Shown one piece after another: positions 1-7,778 of a DNA stretch of 64,000 nt. A program made the translations under genes and the position numbers. The stretch spans positions 1 through 64,000 of the forward strand of contig SUYX01000007.1 of the NCBI GenBank assembly GCA_015060225.1, written 5' to 3'. This DNA comes from Bacteroidales bacterium (lineage in GTDB: Bacteria > Bacteroidota > Bacteroidia > Bacteroidales > UBA932). How positions within the stretch are numbered: the first letter of the stretch is position 1; every line of letters begins with the position of its first letter. The notes under the pieces were generated by a model that saw only the letters and a list, made by a program, of their open reading frames with translations, was not told the DNA's origin and made no database searches.

Positions 1-73
1 ACTCTTCAATCAAGCCTGCTATTTTTTCAAATAGGGCATCTACCTTAACTTCTGTAATTTCTGTTCCTTTCAT
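1..73 (-). CDS. 5' end of a small accessory ORF (partial)
   Basis: An open frame runs off the left window edge and begins MKGTEITEVKVDALFEKIAG. The ATG at 73 sits about nine bases after a good AAGGAG ribosome-binding site. A second in-frame ATG at 79 is only three bases from that site, so 73 is the better start. The gene lies about 36 bp downstream of the integrase remnant and in the same direction, the position where a small DNA-binding accessory gene of a mobile element often sits. Only 24 codons are visible and no domain can be recognised, so the function is left open. Confidence 0.45.
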   Translation of the reverse strand, partial: MKGTEITEVKVDALFEKIAGLIEE

Positions 74-109
74 AAGCATAATCTCCTTGTTGCAAATTTA
101 CTGATTTTC

Positions 110-382
110 CTACATTCCCCACGCACCGTCTATGAGTTTCATTGCGTCGGATTTTGTTTTTTCTGCTATGTCAATGTATGGGCGCATTGCTTTGTAGTCT
201 GAGTGACCGGTCCACTTCATTACTACTTGTGGGGATATGCCGTTTGATAGGGCAAAGCAGATAAATGTTCTTCTGGCGGCGCATGTTCCCATGAGTGCAT
301 ATTTTGGGTAGGCCTCTTCTACCCTTTGGTCCAAGAGGTTGGGAACAGGAAATAAGGCACAGTAGGCACCGAACGGTAGCAC
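110..382 (-). pseudogene. 3' remnant of a tyrosine recombinase (integrase)
   Basis: The translation contains AARRTFICFALSNGISPQVVMKWTGHSDYKAMRPYI. This matches the C-terminal catalytic part of Bacteroidetes tyrosine recombinases: the HxxR region, then the WTGH box, then the nucleophile Tyr in MRPYI. The usual His before the ARRTF arginine appears as Cys. The SAM-like N-terminal domain and the first catalytic Arg are missing. The listed start is only a GTG at 382, and the first 30 or so residues do not look like integrase. I read it as a truncated, inactive remnant of an integrated element. No complete element or attachment site is visible in the window. Confidence 0.75.
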
Positions 383-556
383 GTGTGCCTAACCTCCAAA
401 GATGCCGTGAGGTTGGGCACGCCTTCCACTATCTGATGCATTTCCGCCCAAGGGTTGTGTGCCCAACCTCTTCAGTAGGCAAGGCATACCACAAAACAAT
501 CCCCTCTCCAGTCTCAGTTGGAGAGTGGTCTTACCTGCCCCTGTTAGAGAGGGGTT
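383..556. other. noncoding accessory stretch with inverted repeats
   Basis: No supported gene lies here; the two plus-strand ORFs in the track have no recognisable content. The stretch carries repeated GAGGTTGGGCAC/CCTAACCTC-type words around 390-475. CCCCTCTC at 501-508 can pair with GAGAGGGG at 547-554, with an alternative inner pairing CTCTCCA(504-510)/TGGAGAG(519-525). It separates two gene remnants and is probably decayed mobile-element DNA. Confidence 0.4.
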
Positions 557-660
557 TTACCGGTCCCAATCTTTCATTTTATCCGCATCAGTGATGGGCC
601 TGATTACCCGGCAAGGGTTGCCGGCCGCAACACAATTGTCGGGAATAAGTACTATTTTTT
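557..660 (-). pseudogene. C-terminal remnant of a hexapeptide-repeat O-acetyltransferase
   Basis: On the minus strand the stretch ending at 557 reads IPDNCVAAGNPCRVIRPITDADK and then stops. That is the characteristic tail of maltose/galactoside/xenobiotic acetyltransferases of the left-handed beta-helix family (...IP..VVAAGNPCRVIR). An in-frame stop lies only a few codons upstream of the homology, and there is no beta-helix body. It is therefore a 3' fragment, not a gene. It is too short for the ORF track. With the neighbouring integrase remnant it marks a deletion or insertion scar. Confidence 0.7.
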
Positions 661-674
661 AGACACATTACCCA

Positions 675-1238
675 TCATTGGGCAGTCAACTCCATCTGCA
701 TATGCCACATAGGGTGGCCCAGGAATTCTTTAGTTCCAACACGCCTGAAGCCCAGGGAGGCATAGAGTTTTTCCACATGGGGCCGTTCTACCTCAACTAT
801 GAGGCCCACCCTACTGCAATCTGCATCTGATGCAACGGAGCAGATGGCCCGGATAAGGGCAGAAGCAACTCCGCAGCCGCGGAACTGGGGCAGCACACCA
901 AGGGAATCGAGGTAGAATTCTCCTTGCGAAGTTTCGTCGGGAAGATGGGGAACAGCAGGGTTGTATTTTCCCACAATGGAGAGGGTATTCTCCCTCAACG
1001 GGTAGAGGAGTGCCCCGTCATACCCCACAATTGCACCTGCAGGCTCCCCTTCTACAAATGCCACAAGGGAATTGGCGTAACTGTATTGGGTCCCCTCAGT
1101 ACTGGCAACCTCTTCCAGCACTGCGAGGTAATTTTCCCCGCAGTACTCTGCCACAGATTCCTCCCCAATTGCCATTGCAACTGCTCTGGCAATTATTGGG
1201 GCATCCTCCCGGCTGGCTTTCTTTATTGCAATCTCCAT
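675..1238 (-). CDS. GNAT-family N-acetyltransferase
   Basis: A cytoplasmic GCN5-related acyltransferase of 187 residues, predicted to transfer an acetyl group from acetyl-CoA to an amine; the substrate is unknown. The C-terminal half shows the GNAT core: a beta-strand ending LDSLGVLP, then QFRGCGVASAL (the Q/RxxGxA acetyl-CoA pyrophosphate loop), then LYASLGFRRVGTKEF, the typical final motif. I start at the ATG at 1238 (MEIAIKKASREDA). The longer track ORF begins inside the end of the TSUP gene and adds residues outside the usual fold. The gene overlaps the TSUP coding end region minimally or follows it directly, so co-transcription is likely. Confidence 0.8.
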   Translation of the reverse strand: MEIAIKKASREDAPIIARAVAMAIGEESVAEYCGENYLAVLEEVASTEGTQYSYANSLVAFVEGEPAGAIVGYDGALLYPLRENTLSIVGKYNPAVPHLPDETSQGEFYLDSLGVLPQFRGCGVASALIRAICSVASDADCSRVGLIVEVERPHVEKLYASLGFRRVGTKEFLGHPMWHMQMELTAQ

Positions 1239-1263
1239 AATACGGTCTGAATTATAATGCAAA

Positions 1264-2004
1264 CTACATTGCACTGCACAAAATTATCACTCCACTTATT
1301 CCAATATACCCATATACCACATACGGGAACTTTTTGCCGGGGATTCTGCTGAAGGCCCAGGCCCCCAATGTGGAGCCTATTGCAACGGCACCAAGACAGA
1401 ACAGGTAGCATTTCCCAACAGCCGGGGTTACAAATCCGTTCCCCGCCCTGGCTATTGTCATCATTGCATTTGTTATTACAAAGTAGGTCTGGATCATTCC
1501 CATATAATGCTCCTTGTCCCGTTCTGCAGAGATGAAATAGAGCACAGCCGGAGGGCCGTGCATCCCAAAGAAGCCACCCATAAGGCCGCTCAAAGAGCCT
1601 GCACCCAACTGGTACGGCAATGTTGTGCCAAATTTTATCCTCTTGTTGAGGAAAGCAAAATAGATGCTCACAAAAATGAGTATGAAGCCCAGTATGAACC
1701 TTATTGTCCCGTCCTGCATCACCTTAAGGAGGCATATTGCAGCGGTGGAGGTAAGGAGGAATATTGAAAGTATTGGAATGAGCCTTCTCCAGGTTATGAA
1801 CCTCCTGTATTTTATTGAGGCAATCAATGAGGTTGTAAGTGCCAATAATCCCGACAAAGCCGTTGCCTCCCCATACGAAGGCATAAGGAACGGAAGCAGC
1901 GTCATTATGAAAATGCCGAACCCGAACCCTGTTGTCCTCTGTACAAAACTGGCCCCAACAGCCAGCAGGAATATCTGTAGAATATTTTCTGTAAAAAATG
2001 CCAC
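1264..2004 (-). CDS. TSUP (TauE/SafE) family permease
   Basis: A polytopic inner-membrane protein of the TauE/SafE family, which exports or imports small anions such as sulfite or sulfoacetate; the substrate here is not predictable. About eight hydrophobic segments are visible in two halves. The family's N-terminal GFGFGIFIM and the mid-protein GLMGGFFGMHGPPAVLYF motif are both present. The ORF track starts at 2181, but its first 59 residues are not hydrophobic family sequence and run into the divergent gene. A GTG at 2004 (VAFFTENILQIFLL) gives 246 residues, the normal length, so I prefer it. A decayed copy of part of this gene lies at 2359-2442. Confidence 0.8.
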   Translation of the reverse strand: MAFFTENILQIFLLAVGASFVQRTTGFGFGIFIMTLLPFLMPSYGEATALSGLLALTTSLIASIKYRRFITWRRLIPILSIFLLTSTAAICLLKVMQDGTIRFILGFILIFVSIYFAFLNKRIKFGTTLPYQLGAGSLSGLMGGFFGMHGPPAVLYFISAERDKEHYMGMIQTYFVITNAMMTIARAGNGFVTPAVGKCYLFCLGAVAIGSTLGAWAFSRIPGKKFPYVVYGYIGISGVIILCSAM

Positions 2005-2076
2005 CGTCTTGTACCTATATTGAATTTGTTGGCGCAAAATTAATAAATTTGTGGCAGGAAGATTATTTTTGGCACC

Positions 2077-2382
2077 ATGAACATACGTATAACAGCAGTA
2101 CGCCAGAGTGTGTATCCCGACCTTATGGCAAAATATGAGAACCCAATTGAACACACCTGTGATATTAAGGTGGGGCAGCAATGGATTTCAGAAGAGGGGA
2201 AATGTCCGGAGGGGATGTGTCCTTCGGCCTGGTCTTCAATGAGGGAATTTGTGGAATCCCTTGCCAGAGGGGAAGGCAATTTCTACGACGGATGGATGAA
2301 GGACCCTATGAGCGCAATGATAAGTTGCAATGACGGATTCCGTCCAATGAGTTTTTACATTGAGGCAATCAGGGAGGTTTAA
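2077..2382 (+). CDS. TIGR04076 family protein
   Basis: A 101-residue cysteine-containing protein resembling the TIGR04076 family, whose function is unknown to me. Family-like elements are the start MNIRITAVRQSVYPDL, the central CDIKVGQ, a CPEGMCPSAW stretch with two cysteines, and ISCNDGFRPMSF close to the end. The cysteine pattern suggests metal or cofactor binding, but that is inference. It is transcribed divergently from the TSUP gene. Its last codons (IEAIREV) fall inside the 84-bp stretch that resembles the opposite strand of the TSUP gene, so the extreme C-terminus may have been rewritten by that duplication. Confidence 0.7.
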   Translation: MNIRITAVRQSVYPDLMAKYENPIEHTCDIKVGQQWISEEGKCPEGMCPSAWSSMREFVESLARGEGNFYDGWMKDPMSAMISCNDGFRPMSFYIEAIREV

Positions 2383-2442
2383 GTGCCAATATTCCATACG
2401 AAACCGTAGTCTCCCCACATAAAGCATAAGGGACGGAAGCAG
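2359..2442 (-). pseudogene. degenerate duplicate of an internal TSUP gene fragment
   Basis: This stretch aligns by eye with 1814-1899 inside the TSUP gene. Both contain attgaggcaatca, gaggtt, aagtgccaata, ctcccca and ggaacggaagcag/gggacggaagcag, roughly 80 percent identical with small indels. On the minus strand it reads LLPSLMLYVGRL against LLPFLMPSYGEA in the intact gene. It is a fragment without start, end or membrane core, probably left from a tandem or segmental duplication of the locus. Confidence 0.65.
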
Positions 2443-2461
2443 AGGGGAGTAAATTACACAA

Positions 2462-2493
2462 TAAAAAAAGCAGCCATCATCACCGACGGCTGC
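2462..2493 (-). terminator. intrinsic terminator of the 48-residue protein gene
   Basis: On the minus strand GCAGCC-(12 nt loop)-GGCTGC is followed directly by a run of seven Ts. It begins about ten bases after the stop codon at 2503, so it supports the small ORF being a real transcription unit. Confidence 0.75.
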
Positions 2494-2502
2494 CATTTTC
2501 CT

Positions 2503-2649
2503 TTAGTCGAGGGCAAGTTCCTTTTCGGCTGCCCAGAAGAGTTCAATCTCGCTGCACTCCTGATATTGCGGATTGCGTCCTGCTATCTCCATCATTTTGT
2601 TGATTACATACAAAGGAAGGTTCATTGCCAAAGATAAATTTGTATTCAT
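2503..2649 (-). CDS. 48-residue protein of unknown function
   Basis: The predicted product is a soluble, acidic, helix-rich peptide (NLPLYVINKMMEIAGRNPQ in the middle, EIELFWAAEKELALD at the end). I do not recognise it. Support for a real gene comes from context: a Bacteroidetes -7 box (TAATTTTG) lies 37-44 bp upstream of the ATG at 2649, a 23-bp upstream element is shared with another small-gene promoter at 13878, and an intrinsic terminator follows the stop codon. The track start (TTG at 2688) overlaps the -7 box and cannot be transcribed from it. I therefore use MNTNLSLAMNLP. Confidence 0.6.
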   Translation of the reverse strand: MNTNLSLAMNLPLYVINKMMEIAGRNPQYQECSEIELFWAAEKELALD

Positions 2650-2685
2650 AGCGTCAAAATTTTTAGTTATTGTCTTATTTTTCTG

Positions 2686-2723
2686 CAAAATTAGGGTGCA
2701 GTTTTGACAACTTTTGACACAAG
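2686..2723 (-). promoter_or_regulatory. promoter with shared 23-bp upstream element (copy 1)
   Basis: On the minus strand CTTGTGTCAAAAGTTGTCAAAAC (2701-2723) is followed, after seven bases, by the -7 box TAATTTTG (2686-2693). The same arrangement with identical spacing occurs at 13878-13915, where 22 of 23 bases of the upstream element match. The element contains an imperfect TGTCAA-aag-TTGTCA dyad. It reads as an activator- or repressor-binding site plus promoter. Confidence 0.65.
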
Positions 2724-2743
2724 TTCAAATACAGGCAATTATT

Positions 2744-4453
2744 TCAATCTTTGGAATGACGTTCTGCATACTCTATTACTTCCCAGTTATCCGGACTGTA
2801 CCTCTGCACATCCGATACATTACCTTCTCTCCAATATGTTCCTCCCTTCTCTATTCTTGAAGACAATTCCAAAGTATCAGGTGTGCCATACCAATCTTTA
2901 TTACATGAGTTGCATTTATAATGGGGCTGGAGTGTGATTTTGTTCGTAATCTTCTTCCCTTCTCTATACAATCTCCTTTCCACCCTCTTTGAAATCCATA
3001 TATTTTTATAAGGGGTGGCGTTTGCAACATCTTTCATAAAATTCTTGTTATAAACTGTATCATAGCCGGATCTTATATATTCATCTTGGCGTCCCACTTC
3101 TTTGTATCTTCGGAGTATTTTATATTCAAGTACCTTAACCGTTTTAAATTTATTACAGTATGGGCATCTTGTCCCTTCATGCGTCAGAAAACCGACAAGG
3201 ACAGTTGGGATGCCAATAGCAAACAGAATAAAGAATGAATATAAAATTGCCCAAACCGGTCCCTCCGCCCAAAAAACATATATGCTGTAAAACCAAAGCA
3301 AACATGTCACAAAACCACTGAACACCTCATGAGCAGTATTGGAGCCAATTTTTGTACATGTAATTACAATAGTCTGAGGTACAAAGACTAATAATGACAG
3401 ACACAAAAGGGCCAGTGCCAGATGCCATACTTTTGCGGGATTAATCAAAGCTGTGTATATCAATGATTTATCATGAGCGTCATATAACTGGTATTGTTTA
3501 TTAGGATTGTACGATTGAATACCCCGCAACTTCATATGACCGGAAGAGACATCCACCCTGCCGCACAATTGGCCCGGGGCATCCGGCATTCTTGCATCGC
3601 TGATTGATTCATCTTTGAATTTTCCATCCAATCCTGTCATAAATGCTGCATCTACAACATTCATATCCTTGTTGTAATAAACAGCCAGGCCATATAGTTT
3701 GTAGCGCTCAGGAAAGCTCTTTATGGCAATGTTCTGGTAGTATGAGTAGGCATATCCAACATCTGTAAGTGCATCACCGACAAATGTCTTTGCTTTACCG
3801 AACCTGTTTTCTACAAATTTTTTGTCATGGCCTACCAGATTTTCAATATCCTTGGGATTGCCAACAAAAAGGATAAGCTCGGACACATGCTTGTCCATCT
3901 CAACTTTATACCATTTAGTATCATTGGTCCTTACAAGAGTGTGATTGAGCGGTATCTTCCTATTGCCCTTATCTGTTTTCACCGTAACCTCGGGTGATTG
4001 CCATCCGTATTTTGCATATATCTTGTTGCCAACCTTCTTGTTACCCTTTACCCATCCGTCATAATGTACTGAGGTACCTTTCCACTTGTTGGAATAACTT
4101 ATTTCAACTTCATCCAAAGCATAAGAGGGGACATATCCCAAACTTCCGTCAGGCAACATTATATAATAAAACCTATCACCCCCCTCATAGTATCTTGCAA
4201 GTACAGTTACAGGCAGATTTTTTGGAAGAGAGTATACAGGAGCCCCATAGTTTGTTACAACAGCCTTATTGTCAGCAGTATAATTGTACTCAAAATGCTT
4301 TTCACCCTGCCATATAAAAAAAGGGACATTTTCCCATTTTGTAAATATTTTCTCATTATCTGACGGTTCGGTTTGAGCCATTAAGACAACTGCACTCAGC
4401 AGAGTTAAAATCAGGCTCATTGCAAACAGACGGAATCTGTATATATGTTCCAT
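2744..4453 (-). CDS. SH3-like, membrane and zinc-ribbon-like protein of unknown function
   Basis: An unrecognised 569-residue protein. A hydrophobic signal or anchor covers residues 8-26. Residues about 60-115 (NYGAPVYSLPKNLPV...LPDGSLGYVPSYAL) look like a bacterial SH3 module, the type that binds cell-wall peptides. A long, mainly beta, extracytoplasmic part follows. Three closely spaced hydrophobic helices lie at about 338-425. The C-terminal part holds two CxxC pairs (CPYCNK near 433, CNSCNK near 515) that could bind zinc on the cytoplasmic side. The next gene (4483-5340, upstream in transcription) is about 30 bp away and also pairs an exported domain with C-terminal helices, so the two may form one unit. 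Confidence 0.6.
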   Translation of the reverse strand: MEHIYRFRLFAMSLILTLLSAVVLMAQTEPSDNEKIFTKWENVPFFIWQGEKHFEYNYTADNKAVVTNYGAPVYSLPKNLPVTVLARYYEGGDRFYYIMLPDGSLGYVPSYALDEVEISYSNKWKGTSVHYDGWVKGNKKVGNKIYAKYGWQSPEVTVKTDKGNRKIPLNHTLVRTNDTKWYKVEMDKHVSELILFVGNPKDIENLVGHDKKFVENRFGKAKTFVGDALTDVGYAYSYYQNIAIKSFPERYKLYGLAVYYNKDMNVVDAAFMTGLDGKFKDESISDARMPDAPGQLCGRVDVSSGHMKLRGIQSYNPNKQYQLYDAHDKSLIYTALINPAKVWHLALALLCLSLLVFVPQTIVITCTKIGSNTAHEVFSGFVTCLLWFYSIYVFWAEGPVWAILYSFFILFAIGIPTVLVGFLTHEGTRCPYCNKFKTVKVLEYKILRRYKEVGRQDEYIRSGYDTVYNKNFMKDVANATPYKNIWISKRVERRLYREGKKITNKITLQPHYKCNSCNKDWYGTPDTLELSSRIEKGGTYWREGNVSDVQRYSPDNWEVIEYAERHSKD

Positions 4454-4482
4454 ATTAAAAGTATTGACAATTCAAATGAGAT

Positions 4483-5340
4483 TTATTTTGCAGACTCTAT
4501 AACTCCCGTTTCATGGTTGAGTTCCGAGCCTCTCATGCTGTGGGGGATTGAAAAGATTGCAAACATTACCGCCATTGCAACCACAACCGCCCATCTGTTC
4601 CACCTCTTTTTGCCGGTAACCACTGCAAACAACAGCACTACTGCTGCAAACAGTGTCTTGTTGTCTGTGAGGTCCCCACCAAACGGGAAGCCGCTCCAGA
4701 ATATATCAAAGGCGTATTTCTGTACTATAGGGCCAAATACAAAGCCTCCCAGCACCAGCAACCAGAATGAAAGGAGTGTGTATCTCCTGTATTGAGGCAT
4801 GTTTGCCAAGGCACACAGGAATGCATAGGCTCCAAAGAGCATTGAAATGAACATGCAGAGGATATGCGGAATGAGGACCCATGCCGGAACATCCCCTTTG
4901 AAGCGGATTATCAGCGGCTCGTCATAACATATCATTGTGCGGGTCTTCAGGGAAGAGGCATCATCCTTCCTGAATGTCTCCAGTTCTATGTAATACTCAA
5001 GTTTGCCGGCGGCCGGCTGCACAGGGAGAAATGCGGTAAGCCCCTCCTCTGCAGGGAGCATCTGTACAGCAGTATATTCTCCCCCACCGGGATATTTTCT
5101 CCAATACATTACGGCATTTATGTCAAGCCCGAGGGAATCAATCATCTGAGGGGTTCCAAAACCTTTCAAGACAACGCTGCAGTCCGTTTCACCGCCACTA
5201 CGGGGGAGTTTGAACCTATATTCATCCCCTGCAAGAAATACGGTTTCATATTTTGGATTTGTAGGACCGGTCTTTCTCTGATAAATGCTGGCAGACAAAG
5301 TTATTACAACTGCCAGTATCCAAAACAATACCTTCTTCAT
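4483..5340 (-). CDS. unknown membrane protein with exported N-terminal domain
   Basis: A 285-residue protein I cannot assign. The N-terminus MKKVLFWILAVVITLSASIY is a signal anchor. Residues about 30-150 form a soluble, beta-rich region (YRFKLPRSGGETDCSVVLKGFG...). Four hydrophobic helices follow between about 155 and 270, including WVLIPHILCMFISMLFGAYAF and TLFAAVVLLFAVV, and a short polar tail ends the protein. The likely topology is a periplasmic domain attached to an inner-membrane helix bundle. It lies nine bases downstream of the M28 peptidase gene and upstream of the SH3-like protein, all on the same strand, so a three-gene operon is likely. Confidence 0.55.
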   Translation of the reverse strand: MKKVLFWILAVVITLSASIYQRKTGPTNPKYETVFLAGDEYRFKLPRSGGETDCSVVLKGFGTPQMIDSLGLDINAVMYWRKYPGGGEYTAVQMLPAEEGLTAFLPVQPAAGKLEYYIELETFRKDDASSLKTRTMICYDEPLIIRFKGDVPAWVLIPHILCMFISMLFGAYAFLCALANMPQYRRYTLLSFWLLVLGGFVFGPIVQKYAFDIFWSGFPFGGDLTDNKTLFAAVVLLFAVVTGKKRWNRWAVVVAMAVMFAIFSIPHSMRGSELNHETGVIESAK

Positions 5341-5349
5341 AACACTGTT

Positions 5350-6588
5350 TTATAGTTGTACATCAAACTGCATCTCCTTTCCCTCTCTCAGTACCTTTAC
5401 CTTTACCAGATCTCCTTTCTTGAGTGTTCCAAGAGCCTGCATATATACCTGAATATCCTTAATTACAATATCATTCACCTGAATTATCACATCCCCGTTC
5501 TTCATTCCGGCCTTATAAGCCGGTTTCCCCTTTACAATTATCTCAGCCCTCAGGCCGTTCTCAACCTGGCCGGTAACATCGGGCATGAGTCCCAAAGACA
5601 CCTTGAATCCTCCGCGCATTGGTGAAGCCTCAGGCGCGGCAGTCTCTGTGAATGTCAATCCTCCCGGATATTCCTGAACCTGTTCAACAAGCAGGGCTGC
5701 AAATGTTGCAACAGAGTCAATTCCACCAAAATTTATCTTGTGGGAATCATCGTCGGGAGTATGGTAATCCTCTGTACTGCCGGTTGTGAGGTAGAATACC
5801 GGAATGTTTTGAGCATAGAAAGCAGAGTGGTCGCTTGGGCCGTGCCCCTGTTCTGAACGGGTTACCTTAAGGGCGTTCCCCATCCGGTGCGATGCTCCGG
5901 CTATTATTGCATCCATCTCCTTTGCAGTTCCGGTTCCCCCAAGGGTAATTGCCTTGTTGCGAAGGCGCCCTATCATATCAAAATTCACCATTGCCACAAT
6001 ATCCTTAACTGAAATACCTTTTCTTCCCGACAGTTCCAACTCCTGCAGGTTCTCCACCATATTCTTGCTTCCCACAATTCCCCTCTCTTCCGCACCGAAT
6101 GCCGCAAAGATTATCCCATGCTGCAAATCCTTCCTCTTGGCAAAATGTTTTGCAAGATATAGCACTCCTGCCACTCCTGAGGCGTTGTCGTCTGCCCCGT
6201 TGTGTATAGCCAGGGTGTCAGGCCTGCGGGAGCCGCTCCCCTGCCCTCCCATTCCAAGATGGTCATAATGGGCCCCTACCACAATGTATTTCCCACTGCG
6301 TCCGGGAATGCTTCCATACACATTGAAGGTGCTTATATTACCTCTCTTTATTGTAAAGGGCTGTTTGTGCGGATTGAGTCCCAACTTCTCCAACTGCCTT
6401 AAAATGAAATCTGAAGCAAGGGTATCCCCCCTTGTGCCGCCATCCCTCCCCTGCAGGGCATCGTGGGCAAGGTATTCAACTGCCTGCTGCGATGAGAGCC
6501 TCTTGCCAAACTTTGGAACTTTAAGTTCCTGGGCTTCCAGCATCCCGCACAAAGCCAATACTGCACCGGCCAACAATATTCTTTTCAT
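5350..6588 (-). CDS. secreted M28-family aminopeptidase with C-terminal PDZ domain
   Basis: A 412-residue exported zinc peptidase. MKRILLAGAVLALCGMLEAQ is a signal peptide. The M28 core shows the metal and catalytic motifs in order: GAHYDHLG near 107, HNGADDNASG near 131 (bridging Asp), FGAEERG near 164 (catalytic Glu and ligand), NFDMIGR near 200, and YHTPDDD near 275 (last His). Residues about 330-412 form a PDZ domain (GLMPDVTG...YKAGMKNGDVIIQVNDIVIKD), which probably binds substrate tails or partners. The combination is common in Bacteroidota periplasmic or outer-surface peptidases. The expected activity is removal of N-terminal residues from peptides. Confidence 0.88.
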   Translation of the reverse strand: MKRILLAGAVLALCGMLEAQELKVPKFGKRLSSQQAVEYLAHDALQGRDGGTRGDTLASDFILRQLEKLGLNPHKQPFTIKRGNISTFNVYGSIPGRSGKYIVVGAHYDHLGMGGQGSGSRRPDTLAIHNGADDNASGVAGVLYLAKHFAKRKDLQHGIIFAAFGAEERGIVGSKNMVENLQELELSGRKGISVKDIVAMVNFDMIGRLRNKAITLGGTGTAKEMDAIIAGASHRMGNALKVTRSEQGHGPSDHSAFYAQNIPVFYLTTGSTEDYHTPDDDSHKINFGGIDSVATFAALLVEQVQEYPGGLTFTETAAPEASPMRGGFKVSLGLMPDVTGQVENGLRAEIIVKGKPAYKAGMKNGDVIIQVNDIVIKDIQVYMQALGTLKKGDLVKVKVLREGKEMQFDVQL

Positions 6589-6659
6589 ATATTTTATTCC
6601 TGTTGTTTAAAGCTATAAATATAGCATAAAAAAAGTATCTTTGCCCGCTGTAAACATGT

Positions 6660-6667
6660 TATTTTTG
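6660..6667 (+). promoter_or_regulatory. -7 box TATTTTTG for the DUF454 gene
   Basis: TATTTTTG fits the Bacteroidetes TAnnTTTG consensus and would start transcription about ten bases before the ATG at 6682. A second match, TATCTTTG, lies at 6636-6643. No good -33 TTTG is visible for either. Confidence 0.4.
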
Positions 6668-6681
6668 GTTCAGCAGACAAT

Positions 6682-7041
6682 ATGAAGATTTTTCTTACGA
6701 TATTGGGAACAATCTCACTGGGACTGGGGATACTGGGGATTTTTCTTCCCCTTCTGCCCACAACTCCCCTGTTGCTTCTTTCAGCGGCATTATTCCTCAG
6801 AAGCAACAGAAGATTGTATGACTGGCTGATAAACCATCCCCGTCTGGGACCCTATATAACCAACTTCCTCAAGCACAAGGCAATTCCCCTGAGAGTAAAG
6901 ATAGTATCAGTTACAACTGTGTGGCTTACATTGCTCTACTGTGCGTTCGCGATTGCAGGGCATTGGGTACTGAGCCTTTTGTTCATCCTACTTGCGGCAG
7001 GAATCTCAATACATATCCTTTCGTACGGGACTTTGAAATAA
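6682..7041 (+). CDS. DUF454 (YbaN-like) inner-membrane protein
   Basis: A 119-residue protein of the DUF454/YbaN family, whose role is unknown. The family pattern is clear: an N-terminal glycine-rich helix (LGTISLGLGILGIFLPLLPTTPLLLLSAALFLR), a short amphipathic section with LYDWLINHPRLGPYI, and two C-terminal hydrophobic helices (TTVWLTLLYCAFAIA and LSLLFILLAAGISIHIL). The gene stands alone on the plus strand between the divergent M28 peptidase gene and the convergent DUF5020 gene, whose coding ends are only 14 bases apart. Two -7 box candidates precede it. Confidence 0.85.
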   Translation: MKIFLTILGTISLGLGILGIFLPLLPTTPLLLLSAALFLRSNRRLYDWLINHPRLGPYITNFLKHKAIPLRVKIVSVTTVWLTLLYCAFAIAGHWVLSLLFILLAAGISIHILSYGTLK

Positions 7042-7055
7042 CAGTTTCAAGACTC

Positions 7056-7766
7056 TTAAAATGTCCATTTTACGCCAAGGGCAGGCATTGCCTTGAACCC
7101 TTTCTCAACAAAATTTGAAGAGAGTTCCAGCTCACCGCCAACGCTCAGATTCACATCCTTCCACCCCTCAATCTTATTGAGATTAACCCAGAACTGAGGT
7201 TCTGCCAGGAAGATATATTCTGTATCCTGCCAAGGTCTTGCCTCTCTCCAGAAGTCTGCAAATCCGCTGAATGAACACCATCCGTCGGCGAAGGTTATTC
7301 CCCATACTCCGGTAATCTGGAAGTTGCTCTCCTGCTCCTCTCCATCCAGACCTATTGTATCCGGAATAAGTTTGTACATTGCAGAAAGAGACCAGGTTTT
7401 GCTGAAATCCTTTGAGTGGCCTGAATATGTAAGACCTGCAAGCCACGCATTGTTGAATGAACCTGCAACATTGTTCAATCCGCCATTGAACTCAAGGTGC
7501 AATGAGAGCCATGAGAGATTGCTCTCCTTCCAGAAACACAACTCCCTTGAAAGTTCCCAATATGCTCCGCTCACATTTGGAGTGTAGTCAAAATCTGCAA
7601 AGAAAAATGTGCTTCCCCAGGCATCAGGACGGAACATCTCTATTGTAGAAGTTACGCATTCGCGCTCTGTATCATACAGAACCTGTATGTTCTGAGCCTT
7701 TACCTCATTTGCAGAAACAGAACACAATACCATAATGGCAATACACAATACAAACAGTTTTTTCAT
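7056..7766 (-). CDS. DUF5020 family outer-membrane channel-like protein
   Basis: A 236-residue exported protein with signal peptide MKKLFVLCIAIMVLCSVSANEVKAQ. The body alternates aromatic and polar residues (GSTFFFADFDYTPN, SWLSLHLEFNGGLNN) and ends KAMPALGVKWTF, a terminal aromatic typical of outer-membrane beta-barrels. It matches DUF5020, which I recall as resembling nucleoside-specific Tsx-type channels; that relationship is from memory, not a search. It lies 12 bp downstream of the queuosine-precursor transporter gene on the same strand, so a role as the outer-membrane route for the same nucleobase-like substrate is a reasonable inference. Confidence 0.7.
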   Translation of the reverse strand: MKKLFVLCIAIMVLCSVSANEVKAQNIQVLYDTERECVTSTIEMFRPDAWGSTFFFADFDYTPNVSGAYWELSRELCFWKESNLSWLSLHLEFNGGLNNVAGSFNNAWLAGLTYSGHSKDFSKTWSLSAMYKLIPDTIGLDGEEQESNFQITGVWGITFADGWCSFSGFADFWREARPWQDTEYIFLAEPQFWVNLNKIEGWKDVNLSVGGELELSSNFVEKGFKAMPALGVKWTF

Positions 7767-7778
7767 AAGTATAGTTTT

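Noticed and set aside
295-662. Plus-strand ORFs 295-594 and 459-662
   Set aside because: They have no recognisable content and run antisense to the integrase and acetyltransferase remnants.
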